Source: Ulva prolifera
Taxonomy: Eukaryota; Chlorophyta; Ulvophyceae; Ulvales; Ulvaceae
Direction of reading: 5' to 3'
DNA length: 64,000 nt
Assembly: GCA_023078555.1 (NCBI GenBank)
Contig: CM041198.1
Span: 7,177,836 to 7,241,835 of the forward strand
Shown: positions 1 to 12,600 of the stretch, in pieces
How the letters are laid out: each line of letters opens with the position of its first letter
Position numbering within the stretch: position 1 is the stretch's first letter
Notes under the pieces: model-generated
The model's database searches: none
Seen by the model: the letters and a program-made list of their open reading frames with translations, nothing else
Told to the model about the DNA's origin: nothing
Position numbers and translations under genes: made by a program

Positions 1-3000
1 TGCAGCAAAGGGCACGTGGGTGCAACTCAATGATCCGATAGGCACGATGTCAGCAGACATCAGGGAGACGCCACGCACCACGGATGAGGCTCTGAACAAG
101 GGCATAGTGACCGCCTGGCGGACAGAGCGGCTGAGGGAGCTCTCCTACACGCAGTTCCTCATCCTCCTGCGAGAAGGCCACATCGAGAAGGTGTGCACCA
201 ACTGCACCGGACGCTCAATGCAGGAGCATCCGGACTGAACAGTCACCTGCTTCCTGGTAGTCATGGTCAATGCCATTCAGGCATCCGTGACAGCTGCTGC
301 ATCCCGATGACAGGTCGTGGCAAGGTCTGTGTTGCCATGACAGGTCGTGGCAAGGTCTGTGTTGCCTTGACAGCCAGCCCTCTAGTCGCCAGCCAGCAGC
401 TTCAGCTTCAGGCGGCGGCAAGGGTCAATCTGTGTCGGTTGCGGGAGCACACATGAGCAACCTAGCCCACGGCAGTCCAGCCTGCAGTGGCATCGCATGC
501 AATCGTCGATGCAATCATAAGAGTGCCTGTTGATAGGATCGCATTGTATCTGTATGCACTGCTCCGTGATGCTTTGGCTGTCGCTCTGGCCTGCCGTTCA
601 CAAAGCGATGCCCTGGGGGGGGCCAGCAGGTGCTGCTGCACGGCGGTGTTGGATCGCGTTGCAGCATTCCTGGGGCTGCCGACCGGAAATTAGTCCTAGA
701 TATTTGGGAATTGTTCTATGTGATTGGGCCGGTGACCCAGCCCTGCTGTACACGTGCGCCCCAGATCATGACACCCTCTAATTCCAGCGCCCCCTGATCT
801 CAGAGCCTGCACATCGCTGCTGCCCGCTCCCCATCAGCAGCCACAGCCATGCGGCGAGCTATCTCATGGCTGTGGCGGGCAGATGATCTGTCTTGATCGC
901 AGTGCGTCGTTGTCTGTGACTCTTATCCTATACAGCATCGGGTCAGCGCAGCAGAGAGGAGGTTCAGGCTCGGCGAATGCCATGGCACGCCTTTGACCAA
1001 GCCTCGGCAAACAGCACTGCTGTATGTCATCAGGCCAGCCGCCACTGAACGCTGCAGTCGAGGCAAGCGGCAGGCGGGCTGCACCAGGGCAGCAGTGTTG
1101 GGTCATCGGTCCCGATCGCATAGAACAATTCAGAATTTTCAGGTCTAGTTTCGGGGTGGCAGCCCTGGAAATGCTGCAGAGCGACCCAACACTGCTGGGC
1201 AGTGGGGCCACGGCCGCTGCAGACTGCACTCTCTCGAGATACGGCACGGCTGCAGAGCAGGTGCACGTAGCAGGCACGGGCGCCTCCAGCACGCCCGGCG
1301 CAGCCCTCGGCCCGCGAACCTCTCGCCCTTGTGCACAGGCGCCTGCTCCGGCAAGGCCTTGCACCAGGTCCGGTGCCAGCAGCCCGCACCACGCTTGCGG
1401 CAGTGACCCCCCTCTCGGGAAATCTGCACAGGTAGACCGTGAGCATGCTCGGCAGCGCCCATGCGTGCGGGCAGTACACACATGCGGCAGCGGTGCCCAC
1501 GTCACCTCACCCGCTGCGTCCGAGGTCGCGGCCGGCGTCGACCGACCGGGCGCAGGCCCGCTCCACGGCCGGCGCTGCGCAGCCGCGGCGTGCGCGCCGC
1601 GCACGCGCCGCGAATCAATACGATGCGCGGGGCCGCAGTGCGTCATCATGCATCACGCAGAGCGCAGCCACAGTGCATCATCATGCAGAAGCATGGGGGT
1701 GCAGGTACGGTACAAGGACAACATGAAGGCGATCGTGGTGACGACGGCCCCCACCGCGCCGGGCCGCGGCCGCGAGACGCACGACGTCGGCCTCATCTAC
1801 GACCCGGAGCTCTACGACGCCCTCTGCGCGCACGGCGTGGCGGTGGAGTTTGGCAGCGGCGGCAAGATGGCGGGCGTGCAGGCGGGCCTGCTGCGCATGT
1901 TTGGCCCGGTGTTCATCACGCTCGCCGTCGTCGCGTGGTCGCTGACGCTCGGGCGGTCGCCCGACGCGGACGACCCGCTGTTCGGCGGCGCGCGGATGGA
2001 GCTGATCAAGAGCGGGGACGTCTCGACGACGTTTGACGATGTCGCGGGGATCGATGATATCAAGGAGGAGATCATGGAGGTCGTGAGCTTCCTGCGGGAG
2101 CAGGTGCGGGTGTCCGTGCATGCTGTGCATGCATGCTGTGCGGCCGCGATCAGGCATGGAGATTGTGAGCTTCCTGCGGGGCCAGGAGTCCATGCATGTG
2201 ACCATGTATGCATGCATGCATGATAACGCTAGCCACCTCCATCGCGTACGTACTGCATAGCCATACCCACCATCCGGCGCATGTACCTGGATGGTGATTG
2301 GAGCTGTGCGGGGAGCGACTGTGTGCTTGCTTCAGCGGGAGGCCAGGACTTCCGCAACCCCCCCCCCCCCCCCCCCCCCTGAATTACGCTTCACTGTTGC
2401 GGTGCAAGAGATCGCAGTGTGTCGAGCGTGTGCGTGTCTGGCTGAACACCAAGCCACTCTGCCTTCCACCTGCACGCTGCGACCTGCCCTGCAGGCCGCA
2501 CATGTGATGGGCCGCGATCGCGTGGCATGGCACAACACTCGGCACAACAATCGACCATGCTGTTAGCGTGTAGTGTGTTGAAATAAAAACCCAAAATTCG
2601 ATCGGCATGTGCAGGAGACGTACCTCGACCTCGGGGCGCGCGCCCCCGCGGGCGTGCTGCTCTGCGGCCCCCCCGGCCTCGGCAAAACCCTGCTCGCCAA
2701 GGCGATCGCCGGCGAGGCGGGGGTGCCCTTCTTCAACTCGTCGGGCGCGGACTTCAGCAACATGTTTGTCGGGGTGGGCGCGGCGCGCGTGCGCGACATG
2801 TTTGAGCGCGCGCGCAACAACGCCCCGTGCGTGCTCTTCATCGACGAGTTTGACGGCGTCGGCCAGGCGCGCTCGGCCGCGAGCTCCGCGAACGAGGAGA
2901 ACGTGCAGACGATCAACCAGCTGCTCACGGAGATGGACGGCTTCGAGGACAACACCGGTGCGCCGGGCCCCTGCTTCATGGGGTGCTTTGCGGCGAGCCG

Positions 3001-3756
3001 CCGGGGGGCTGCGCGTCGGCTCTCCGCTGAGTCAGCGCGGGGGCCACGCGGTGTCCCCGCCGCGTGCTGAGCGTGCTCCGCGCTCAGTGCAGGGGGGCCT
3101 GCGATGAAGCTGTGTCGTGTGAGTGGTACCGCGAGGACAGCGGCCGCGTTGCTTTGCTGCCGATATGAGTGCCAGTGGGCGACGCCGCGCCCCATCTGCA
3201 TGTCCACCACGTGCGGTGACTCACCCAGAGACCGTGGTGCGGGCATGGTGCGGCAGTCGGGAGCACCTGCGCCCTCTGCGCTCCGCATGGCCTTCATGGC
3301 ATTCAGTGTGGATTCCACACTTGGGCAAGATAGTCAGAAGATGGAATACAGAATTGCATTTGGCCGCGGATGTCGCCTGTTAGCAGCTGTCAATGTGTCT
3401 GTGACCATAGCTTTGTGTCACGGATGCGCATGTGCATGCTCACGGAGATGTCATGTTTACGGCTGTGTGCGCAGGCGTCGTCGTGCTCGCGGCGACGAAC
3501 CGGCCGTCGGCGCTGGACGAGGCCCTGACGCGCCCCGGCCGCTTCGACCGCATCATCACCATCCCGTACCCCAACCTGAGCGGCCGCCTCGCCATCCTCG
3601 CCGTGCACTCGCGCGGCAAGCCGCTGGACGCCGACGTCAACATGAACCGCATCGCGCGCGCCACCGCCGGCTTCTCCGGCGCCGAGCTCATGAACCTCAT
3701 GAACCAGAGTGCCATCGAGGCCGTCCGCCAGGTGCCTCCACATCCCGACGACCCAC

Positions 3757-3792
<36 letters not shown>

Positions 3793-6106
3793 TTTTGTTT
3801 CTTGTTTAAGAACCTTTCGGCAGCCTGTTCTGCCATACAATTCTCCCGAGTCCTTGTAGTCCGTGACCTGCGGGGGTTCCGCCGAAGTCCCTCTGAGCGC
3901 AATCTCTCAACACATGCGGCCCCTTGAGGTAGGGATATTGCGCAACGTGTGGCTGCATTCTCGTCGCCGCGGTGGGGTGCTGGCCTGTTTGCCGCCCGCT
4001 GACTGCCCTGCAGCGGGTGGCCGATTCATGCCGTCCTGCTGTGCGTGCTGTGACGCCGCTCCCCCTGCGCCGTGCAGCAGAAGGACATCATCTCGGAGGA
4101 CGACGTGTTCACGGCGCTGGAGAAGATCCACACGGAGAAGGCGGGCGGCGGCGGCGCGGCGGCGGAGAGCGGCGCGGCCGACGAGGACAGCGTCACCCCG
4201 CTCATCCGCCGCACGATCGCGACGTACATGGCGGCCAAGGCGCTGATCGGCGTCGCGACCCCGGACTACGACGAGTTGCAGCGCGTCGTCGTGACGCCGG
4301 GGAACGCGCCGGCGGGCTACGTGTACTTCATTCCGCAGGACGCGCACCTCGAGACGGAGGTCGTGACGCGCTCCTTCATGGAGGGCCACATGGTGGTGCG
4401 CCTCTGCTCTGGCCTCTGCTATCTTTCGGATCTATGAGGTTTTGGTCTTGCGAGGGTTTTGCTTTGATTTTGTCTATGTTTTGGCTTGTGGAGCAGGTCT
4501 TCGTTGGAGATGCAGCGTCTGCGCGGCGGCTTTTGTATTCGGTGCACGACAGCACAGCGCACAGCATGCGCACCGGCGGCCACTGCTCCCTGCGGGACAT
4601 TCAGTCGCTGCAGGCCGCTCAGCCACAGAGGCCACGCACCGGGCGGCCTCATCCCACAAATGAGGGTCACACGTCGAATCACACTCGAGGTGCATGAGAT
4701 AGCTACGTATGCACGGGTAAAGTAGGTATCACAACCCCGAGGGCTGTAGGGACACGGGGTTTGTGGCTGCAGGTGGCGATGGCGGGGCGGGTCGCGGAGA
4801 GCGCGGTGATGGGCGCCGGCAACATCACGACCGCCGGCGCCGGCGACCTCCAGCAGGCGAGCGACCTCGCCCGCGACATGGTCTTCAAGTGCGGCTGGTC
4901 GATGCGGCTCGGGCCGATCAACCTCGCGGACGACGACGAGGTCGGGCTGGCGGGGGGGCCTGGGGAGACGCGCCTCGGCGACATGAGCCCGATGATGGCG
5001 TCGGCGGGCCTCGAGGAGATGGCCGAGATGCTGCGCCGCGCCGAGGCAAAGGCGTACTTCGGCCTCGTGCTCAACTGGGAGCTGCTGGCCGCGATGGTCG
5101 ACCGCATGCTCGAGGCGCCGCCGCACACGCTGTCGAGGTGCGTGCTCCCGTGCTGTGTGCTGCGTGCTGCGTGGGGGTACCTTGCTGGCCTGTGCGCCCT
5201 GGGCCGGGTACTCGTGGAACTGACTTTTGAGAGGCTGTGGCGGGGAAGCCGTAGGTTGCACACCCAATTGCGGCTGGGTGTCTTGGAGAGCCAGGTACGT
5301 GGAGACTGGGTGAGTGCGGTGTCACTGTCCACGCTGTCGCAGTGTGGGTGTGGTTGCGCACAGGAAGGCAGTCTCAGTGCTCCGGAGGACGAGTCGTGTG
5401 GAGGTTAGTCGCAGGTGTTGTTGTGTTGGGGTATTTGGTGGGCCACATGCGCTGGTGTTGCTATGGCTTCTGATATGTGAAGAGCAGGGCTGCCTGGACC
5501 GCTCTTGGCTGGGCTTGCGTGTGTGCCATCAGCACGAGCGCAGGTGTGGGGCACACCGCATCTGCACGGCAGCAGCTGCAGCCTGGTGGAGGCTGCTGTG
5601 TTCACAGGACAGCATCAGACAGGCAGGTGGGCTGGTGGAGGCTGTTGCATGGAGCATTGCTGCACCTGCGGGTGCATCTTTCCAGGCATCAGGTCAACAG
5701 TGTGTGCAGGCAAGAGATGGAGGCGCTGGTCGACCAGTACGGGCTGGTGCAATTCGAGGATGGCTTCATCGAAGGCTTTGACTTTGACGAAGACAACAGG
5801 CTGGTGTGGCCAGAGGCATACTCGTCTCTGGTCGGGGACGAGCCTGAGGTTGCAAAGGGGCGCAGGAATGCGATACCGATAGTCACCGACGCCCTGCACT
5901 CCACGAACCCGCTGGTTTACCCCCGCAACCCATACCAGCCGGACGGGATGTACAACCCGATGTCAAACGACCTCATGGAGGACTGCTCCAAGTATTTCAA
6001 GCAGGAGTCGATGTGGACTGTTCGGTCGCGAAATGGCGCGTCTGGGAATGGGGTCGCAACAGATGCAGAAGCGTCAGACGCCCCCGAAGCTGCAGTTCAA
6101 CGGTGA
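1..6106 (+). CDS. FTSHI: FtsHi-like AAA+ protein, protease-dead (5' end outside window)
   Basis: Exons read as <6-190, 1705-2103, 2615-2957, 3475-3731, 4078-4395, 4773-5137 and 5710-6106 (stop TGA). Phases agree at every junction, giving about 755 aa in the window; bases 1-5 (TGCAG) look like a 3' splice site. Order: FtsH-type N-terminal domain ([10 protein letters not shown]), one membrane helix ([13 protein letters not shown]), Walker A GPPGLGKT, pore loop FVGVGA, Walker B LFIDEFD, and arginine fingers in RPGRFDR. The M41 region aligns, but HEAGH is replaced by YMAAK within [12 protein letters not shown]. The usual third zinc ligand, Asp in [10 protein letters not shown], is kept. This predicts an active ATPase without protease activity. 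Plant FtsHi proteins sit in the chloroplast inner envelope and take part in a Ycf2-FtsHi import motor; a similar role here is inference. The C-terminal ~130 residues after the M41 region are not recognised. The targeting sequence lies outside the window. Confidence 0.9.
307..366. repeat. 30-bp tandem duplication
   Basis: Two identical 30-bp units (307-336 and 337-366) lie back to back in the first visible FtsHi intron. The unit is a multiple of three. Confidence 0.95.
641..748 (-). mobile_element. 108-bp MITE-like element, degraded copy
   Basis: The reverse complement aligns along its whole length with 1090-1197, and both are 108 bp. Its terminal repeats have decayed. The two copies form an inverted pair in one intron. 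No coding capacity. Confidence 0.75.
1090..1197 (+). mobile_element. 108-bp MITE-like element with 15-bp terminal inverted repeats
   Basis: Begins CAGCAGTGTTGGGTC and ends with the exact reverse complement GACCCAACACTGCTG. It is non-coding and lies inside an intron. Related copies are at 641-748 (inverted) and about 52831-52921. The superfamily cannot be assigned because no clear target-site duplication was found. Confidence 0.8.
2358..2379 (+). repeat. Poly-C tract (22) in FtsHi intron
   Basis: An uninterrupted C run on the sense strand of the intron 2104-2614. Confidence 0.95.
3758..3792 (+). repeat. Poly-C tract (35) near a 5' splice site
   Basis: Runs on the sense strand and starts 26 nt after the donor at 3732, in the FtsHi intron 3732-4077. 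The opposite strand is an equal G run able to form G-quadruplexes. Confidence 0.95.
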
Positions 6107-6652
6107 CGCTTGGGCATCCGACGGAGCCTGTGTGAATCGGGGCCAACGGCGCGGTCGTGGCTTGGAGAGTATTGTTGAGTGAATATAGGTGCACGAGTCG
6201 CCGGAGCATGTGTTGTAAAATTTTCATCAACTGCATCGCCGTTCGTGTATGTATCTGCTGCATTCGTTTTGAGAGGGAAGCGTTTATGTTCGCAAGAGGT
6301 GATCGGCAGGACGTGGTTGGCAAAGCAGTGCAGTCGGCCAGAGGCAGGCATTTGAATTTCAGCGCGCACTGATTGAACCAAATGACGCTCTCACAGTGAC
6401 TTGCAAGTCTGTGCTGCAGTGGAAGCAATCAGGGCCATGCCGCTTCTGCAAAGACCACAAAAACAGTGATGACGTTCACATGTGCATTCGTGGCGACGGG
6501 GCTTCGCGCAGTGGGCGGGACAGTCACGCAGCACTCTAAGTGGTGATAATGTATGATATGAACATCGCTGAGCGTATCATAACCTGTGTTTTGTATTTTG
6601 CCGGGTAACATGTTCATGACGTCGAAACACCTGAATTGTCGCGCAGCTTAAA

Positions 6653-9600
6653 ATGGGGGACGACAGATCTGTTTCCAACGCTAGCGACGACCTGGAGGAC
6701 ATAGTTCTGATTGACGAGGAACAGTTTCTAGCGCGACAAGAGGCGTCCAAGAAAGGGCGCGGCCTCTTCTCATGGTTTTCCAAACGCCCGGCTGGATTCG
6801 AGCCAATTCAAGACCATGACGACGATGGAGATACACCAGGAGCCCGTCCACAAGGTGCGTACATGCACCAGTTTTTCTTTAGTATCATGTGGCAGCGTGC
6901 ATCTCCGCGCTGATCTGAAGCAGAATCGGCGGTGCTCTGATCGTCGCTGGTTCGGTCTAGGTCGGCGATGGTGCCCAGAAGAGGAATGCAACTTCCTTTC
7001 GCGGACTTTGTTCATGTATGTGAACTCAATCATGCGATTGGGTGCGTCTAAGCACCTAGATGAGGCTGATCTTTGGGACGTGGCCAAGCGCAACGAGTGC
7101 GCGACGCTGACCACGATTTACCACACGCAGATGCTGAAGACTTCCGATCCGCAAAAGCATCCATACGTGCGCTTCTGGTCAACCTGAGTACGTGATGTAT
7201 GCGTCCACATTGTAGTCGACGGAGGTGCAGTGCTGAGTCCTCGCTAGATAGTGGCCTTCCACACGCCGTTGGTCGCTGTGCGAAGTGTTGTTGTCACTCT
7301 GAACAGATGCATCGAGTTATACGTACAACATGCTCACATCTTGGGCTCCCAGGAGCGGCTACAAGAACAGTTGATGGCGCCTTCTGTCCATGTGCTGTGG
7401 GCCACAGCCTCCTTGACATGTGCTGTTTCTTTGCGTCACTCACGTTACCCACACCACGCTTCTGGCTCACACTAGTTCGTTCATGATTGACTGGGCTGAG
7501 AGTAGACCTGGCTCGACTCTGGCATTTTGCCTTCGACTGTGTCCAGAGTGAGCCTCCATGCAGTACTGACCTTCCGTGCCATGGCCACCGTCACTCTTGA
7601 GGATCACTATCTCTATCTCTGGAGATATGGCTCCGAATAGACAGGTCTCTTGCATGCAGGGATCCGTCGGAACAGCCCTCTTCCGAGCGTTTGGCCCAGG
7701 ATGGGTGGCTGCAGGGCTCCTCAAGCTCGTCCACGACTGTGTCAACCTCTCCTCCCCGTTCATCCTCAGGCAGCTGCTCTCGCACATGCAAGAGAGTGGT
7801 CATAGAGGCTACGGGCTGCTCTGGGCGCTGGCGCTCTTCGCCTGTGGCGTCACAGTCGCCCTGCTGGTCAACCAGTACTTTGTCCGAGTCTTCAACGTCT
7901 CCCTCTTCCTGAAGTCCAGCCTCATCCAGTTCCTGTACACGAAATCGCTGCGGTTGTCGCTGAGGGCCAAGGCTGAGCTCGGCCAGGGCATGATTGCGAA
8001 CCTGCAGTCAAACGACGCAGCCAAGCTGTGGAACCTGGCACAGTATGGCCACGTCATCTGGAGTGGCCCCTTCCAGGCACGCTCCTCACCTGAATGGCAG
8101 CTGAATGTGTAGTGCATGGCGTGTATGCGTAGTGCTTGGCGTACTCGTGCGCCTCACACTCTTGCAAGCTCTAAGCAAAATTCTGCAGAGCAGTGCATGG
8201 CCGCACTGGAGCATCTGGCAAGAGGGTGTGTTGCTGCAAACGGACAATTACGGATGCCCCCCCCCCCCCCCCCCCCCCCCCCGTGCAACCCCATACAATC
8301 GAGTTTTCATTGTCCCTATGGATGTGTCTGTGAGAGCATGCATGCGATATGAATGCATGCATACACTATAGCAGCAATGAGATGCATGCGGACTGCACCT
8401 CACAGCCATCACCTATGCACTGCACAACACCTGTTTGCTGCTGCTTGTTCGGCATGGAATGCTCGCTGCGGCTTAGGTATGGCTTATGTGTGCCGTGGTT
8501 CTGTTCCTGTGGCAGGAACAGAACCAGGCAGTACAAGTGTCGTGCTGGTACTACCCCCCAGTGCAAGCAGGACACTTCTGCGCACCTCTTTGTTCATGCA
8601 GTGCAAGCAGGACACTTCTGCGCACCTCTTTGTTCATGCAGTGCAAGCAGGACACTTCTGCGCACCTCTTTGTTTATGCAGTACAAGCAGGACACTTCTG
8701 CGCACTTTGAGCTTGTGTTGCATGCTCGTCCTGAGTCGCTACCTGCCTCGCCTGTGCCCTTGCAGCAGAACATCTGTTGTTTGAACCGCACGCCGTGAGG
8801 ACCGCATGCGTGACGGTGTGGCAGGGCTGCAGGTGATGATCATCATCTACGCGCTGCACGACATCGTCGGCCTGTACCCGGCGCTCGCCGGCCTCGCCGT
8901 CACCATCCTCCTCGTGCCCCTCAACACCCTCACCGGCAAGATCGTGCACCGCTTCCGCAAGGAGCTCATCGCGAAGACCGACGCGCGCGTGCGCATCGTC
9001 TCCGAGATCATCAACGGTGCCTCCCCCCCCTTGACCTTTGACCCCCCCCCCCCCCCCCCCCGCCTGAGCTCGACAGCACCGCAATCAAGTCGCGCCACGT
9101 GACTGCGTAGGCCCCGCTCCGGCGAAGCAGCCATGTGGGTGCTGCCGCATGGTGGCTTCAGTGCCCTCGTTGCTCCTGTCCCAATAGAAGTGTGCAGTGA
9201 AAGGACTCCCCCCGGGAGTGCTGCCATGTGGCGGGGCTGCCTTGCGTGAAAGAGTTGTATCGTAGGAGATCATGCATACGGGCTTGTGCCTTCCGACGCA
9301 GCTCTCAGGTTGCCGAAGCGACGCCAGCTGTGACGGTGTCGTCTTGCAGCATCACACCGTGTGTGTGTAGCAGCCGTTATGCGTGCTGCCATGCTCTGCG
9401 GCCCCCACGCTCCACTCAACACCAACCCCCGCCCCCCCTCCCCCCTCCCCGCGCTACCTACTTTCGGCCAAGGAGCTTGCTACTCTTCCCTCCCTCTTGT
9501 TTCGCTCCCTTTCTCTCAAATCCACTTGATCCATGACACAACCCACCCCCGTGCTGCATGTGCAGGCATCAAGGCGATAAAGCTGTATGCGTGGGAGGTG

Positions 9601-12600
9601 CCGTACCGGCAGCGGCTAGAGGAGGCGCGCCGGCAGGAGCGCCTCGCGATCCGCAAGACGCAGCTCATGTCGTGCGTCAACACCGTCATGTTCTCCGGCG
9701 GCCCCATCATCGTCGCCATCGCCGCCTTTGGAACGTACACCTTCCTCGGCCACGAGATCACCGCCGACGTCGCGTTCCCCGCGCTCGCGTACTTCGACCA
9801 GCTCCGCTTCCCCATCATCATGCTGCCGATGCAGGTGCGCCGCCCCCCCACGCTCGCGTGCTGCGCGGGCGTGCTGCACATGCTGGCCTCTGTGCTGTTG
9901 TGCTGTGCTTGTGCGCATGCTGCCCGCTGTGGTTGCGCGCTTTGCTTGTGTGCTGCGCTTGGGAGCCGGGAGGGCGCAGTGCTGGTGCTCTGCACCTGTG
10001 AGCTGCGCTTGCGTGCTTCGCTTCTGTGCTCCACGGGTGCTCTGCGTTTGGGAGCTGCTGTGCTGGCGTGCTGCGCTGGCGTGCCGCGCTTGCGAGCTGC
10101 TATGGTGGCTTGAGTTCTCCGTCAGGCTGGGTGTGTGAAGTTCGTAGTCATGGTGAGGCATGCATGTGCACGCGCCACACTGGAACAGCAGCCCAGGCGG
10201 AGACTGCATCGGGGGTGGATGTTGCATGCAGGTCATGAACTTCATCAATGCGCGAGTCGCCATCCGCCGCCTGCAGAAGTTTGTGGACTCTGAGGAGATG
10301 GAGCAGCCCCCCCACAGTGCGCCCCTGTTGACCCCCCCATTCCCCCACCTCACCCCCCCTGCCCCTCAGCACGCTGCCGCAGCCCTGCCGCGCAGCCCTA
10401 CCTGTGCCGCGGATTGCCGCCTAAGCCACCCTGTGGCAATCCAGTGATATGGCCGCTATGCCACTGGACTGCCACACACCCCCAACGTATTCCTGACCAA
10501 TTCATTGATGTCCACAAGTGCCACTGAGCACGTGTCACCCCCCCACATCCCACAGGGTCTGCTGTCTCAGCTCACCTCGACAGCCCAGACTCACGACTGG
10601 CTGCCACCTCATCCACACGCACATCCATGCATGTGAATCATACAGCACCCCCGCCCCCGCCGTACCCGTGCCCCCGGCCGCACCACCGCATGCATGCAGG
10701 CACACCCGCGACCGGCGACGAGGCGGCCATCACCGTCTCCGGCGCCGCCTTCGCCTGGGACCCCCTGCGCAAGCCCCTGCTCTCCGGCCTGAGTTTCACC
10801 ATCCCCGCTGGCGCCTGCGCGATCGTCGTCGGCGAGGTCGGGTGCGGTAAGAGCTCCCTCCTCTCGGCGCTCCTCGGCGAGATGCCGCGCGTGCGCGGCT
10901 CGACCGCGCTGCGCGGCGCCACCGCCTACACCGCACAGGACCCCTGGATCCAGAACGCCACCGTCGAGGCGAACATCCGCATGGGCGCGCCGATGGACCG
11001 CGGCCGGTACGACCGCACGCTGACGGCCTGCGCGCTGCGCGCCGACCTCGAGTCGCTGCCCGCCGGCGACCAGACGGAGATCGGCGAGAAGGGCGTCAAC
11101 CTTTCCGGTGCGCGCGCTGCGTGCTGCGTGTGCTGTGTGTGCGATGCACCGCCGCCGTCAGCCCAAACGCACTGTATCTGTCGCGATTCGCTGTTTTGGA
11201 GCCGCACAAACGCATGTGCATCATGCATGCCCCCACACCCGCCACTCGTCCTCAAAGATCATCTCTCCAGGCGTCAGCTTGACAATGCACGCTCCCGCAT
11301 TATGCCGCGAGTTTGCCGTGTGATGCATGCAGGTGGCCAGAAGCACCGCATCGCGCTCGCGCGCGCCTGCTACGCCGACGCCGACGTGTACCTCCTCGAT
11401 GACCCGCTCTCCGCGGTCGACGCGCACGTCGGGCAGCACCTCATGCGTGAGTGCATCGGCGGCCTGCTCCACGGCAAGACGCGCATCCTCGTCACCCACC
11501 AGCTGCAGTTCCTGCCGGAAGCCGACGTCGTCATCAAGATGCACGGCGGGGGCATCGTCGCGATGGGGCCGTACGAGCAGCTGCTGGAGGAGGGCGTCAC
11601 GTTTGCGGAGTTCAAGATGGAGGCCGCGGAGGGGGCCGGGGGGGAGGAGGGGGGGGAGGACGGGGCCGGGAGCAGCGGCTCCAGCGGCGGTGCGGACGAG
11701 AACTCGAGCGGGAACGCCGGGGCGGGTAAGGGCGGCGATGGGAAGGGTGTGGCTGCGCGAGCGGTGGCCAGCGGCAAAGAGAATGTGGTCGTCGCGGCGG
11801 CTGGGAAGAAAGATGGGGTGCAAAGCGGCGATGCCGAGGTGTGCCTGTCCCACCGACACACGGTGTGTTTGTTCTGTCAAACATTGTGTATTAAAAGTCG
11901 GACGGCGCTGGCTGTGCATCTTCGATGGTGCCAGCTGTGTTGCCGAGCGGTACTCCAGCGATGAAAATGTTCCATGTGGCCGCCCTCTCATGTGTCGTGT
12001 GATGATGCGCGGGCGCGTGTGTGTGTGTTGCTCACCCCGGCGCCCCACGCCACCGCCCCGCCGAGACGGACGACATGCATGCCGACCCACCACACTCGTG
12101 CCGCTAGTGTGCAGGCGGACAAGAAGCGGGTGAAGCGGCAGGGCACGCTGACGCAGCAGGAGGACCGCAGCAAGGGCAGCGTGGCGAAGACGGTGTACAT
12201 GACGTACCTGCGCGCCTGGGGGCCCGGCCTCATCCTGCCTTGCCTCTTCCTCTCCATCGCCATCATGGAGCGCGGCCTGCAGGTGCTCTCCCCCACCCTT
12301 GTTCCTGTTTGCCCCCCCTCCTCCCTGGAAGAATATGCGTCCGCGGCTCCACACGAAGACTCTGGACCTCCATGCAGTGAGCAGAGCTGAATATCTGGCC
12401 TCGTAACCCCGATTGCAGCACAGGCTGATCGCCCGTGCCTGGATTCAGCTGCATACCCCCCCCCACTTCAGCTGCATTGGTTCCAGGTAGATGCCAGCAT
12501 CGCATCGAGTCCACCACAGCCGAGGGTGGCTCCTGTCGCGGCCTCTGCTGCCAGCTGATCCATGACACACGGTGTCACAATGTGCCCATCTGCGTTCGCG

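Larger units (their letters stand above)
191..1704 (+). other. Long first visible intron of the FtsHi-like gene
   Basis: This 1.5-kb interval joins two exons in phase 0 (AAG|GTGTGC to GTGCAG|GTACGG). It contains a 30-bp tandem duplication at 307-366 and two inverted copies of a 108-bp element at 641-748 and 1090-1197. Open frames here, such as a 261-codon minus-strand one, lack the codon pattern of the exons and match no family I know. Confidence 0.7.

Noticed and set aside
864-1649. 261-codon open frame on the minus strand
   Set aside because: It lies across the FtsHi intron and two MITE-like copies, with no known motif; the GC content and inverted repeats explain the open frame.
8561-8710. 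CRISPR-like spacing of 40-bp units
   Set aside because: There are no unique spacers; it is a plain minisatellite in a eukaryotic intron.
9840-10130. Degenerate GTGCTGCGCTTGCG-like repetition
   Set aside because: Too irregular to define a unit; simple GC-rich intron sequence.
11221-12354. 377-codon minus-strand open frame
   Set aside because: It is the antisense shadow of ABCC exons 8-9, which carry the real NBD1 motifs.
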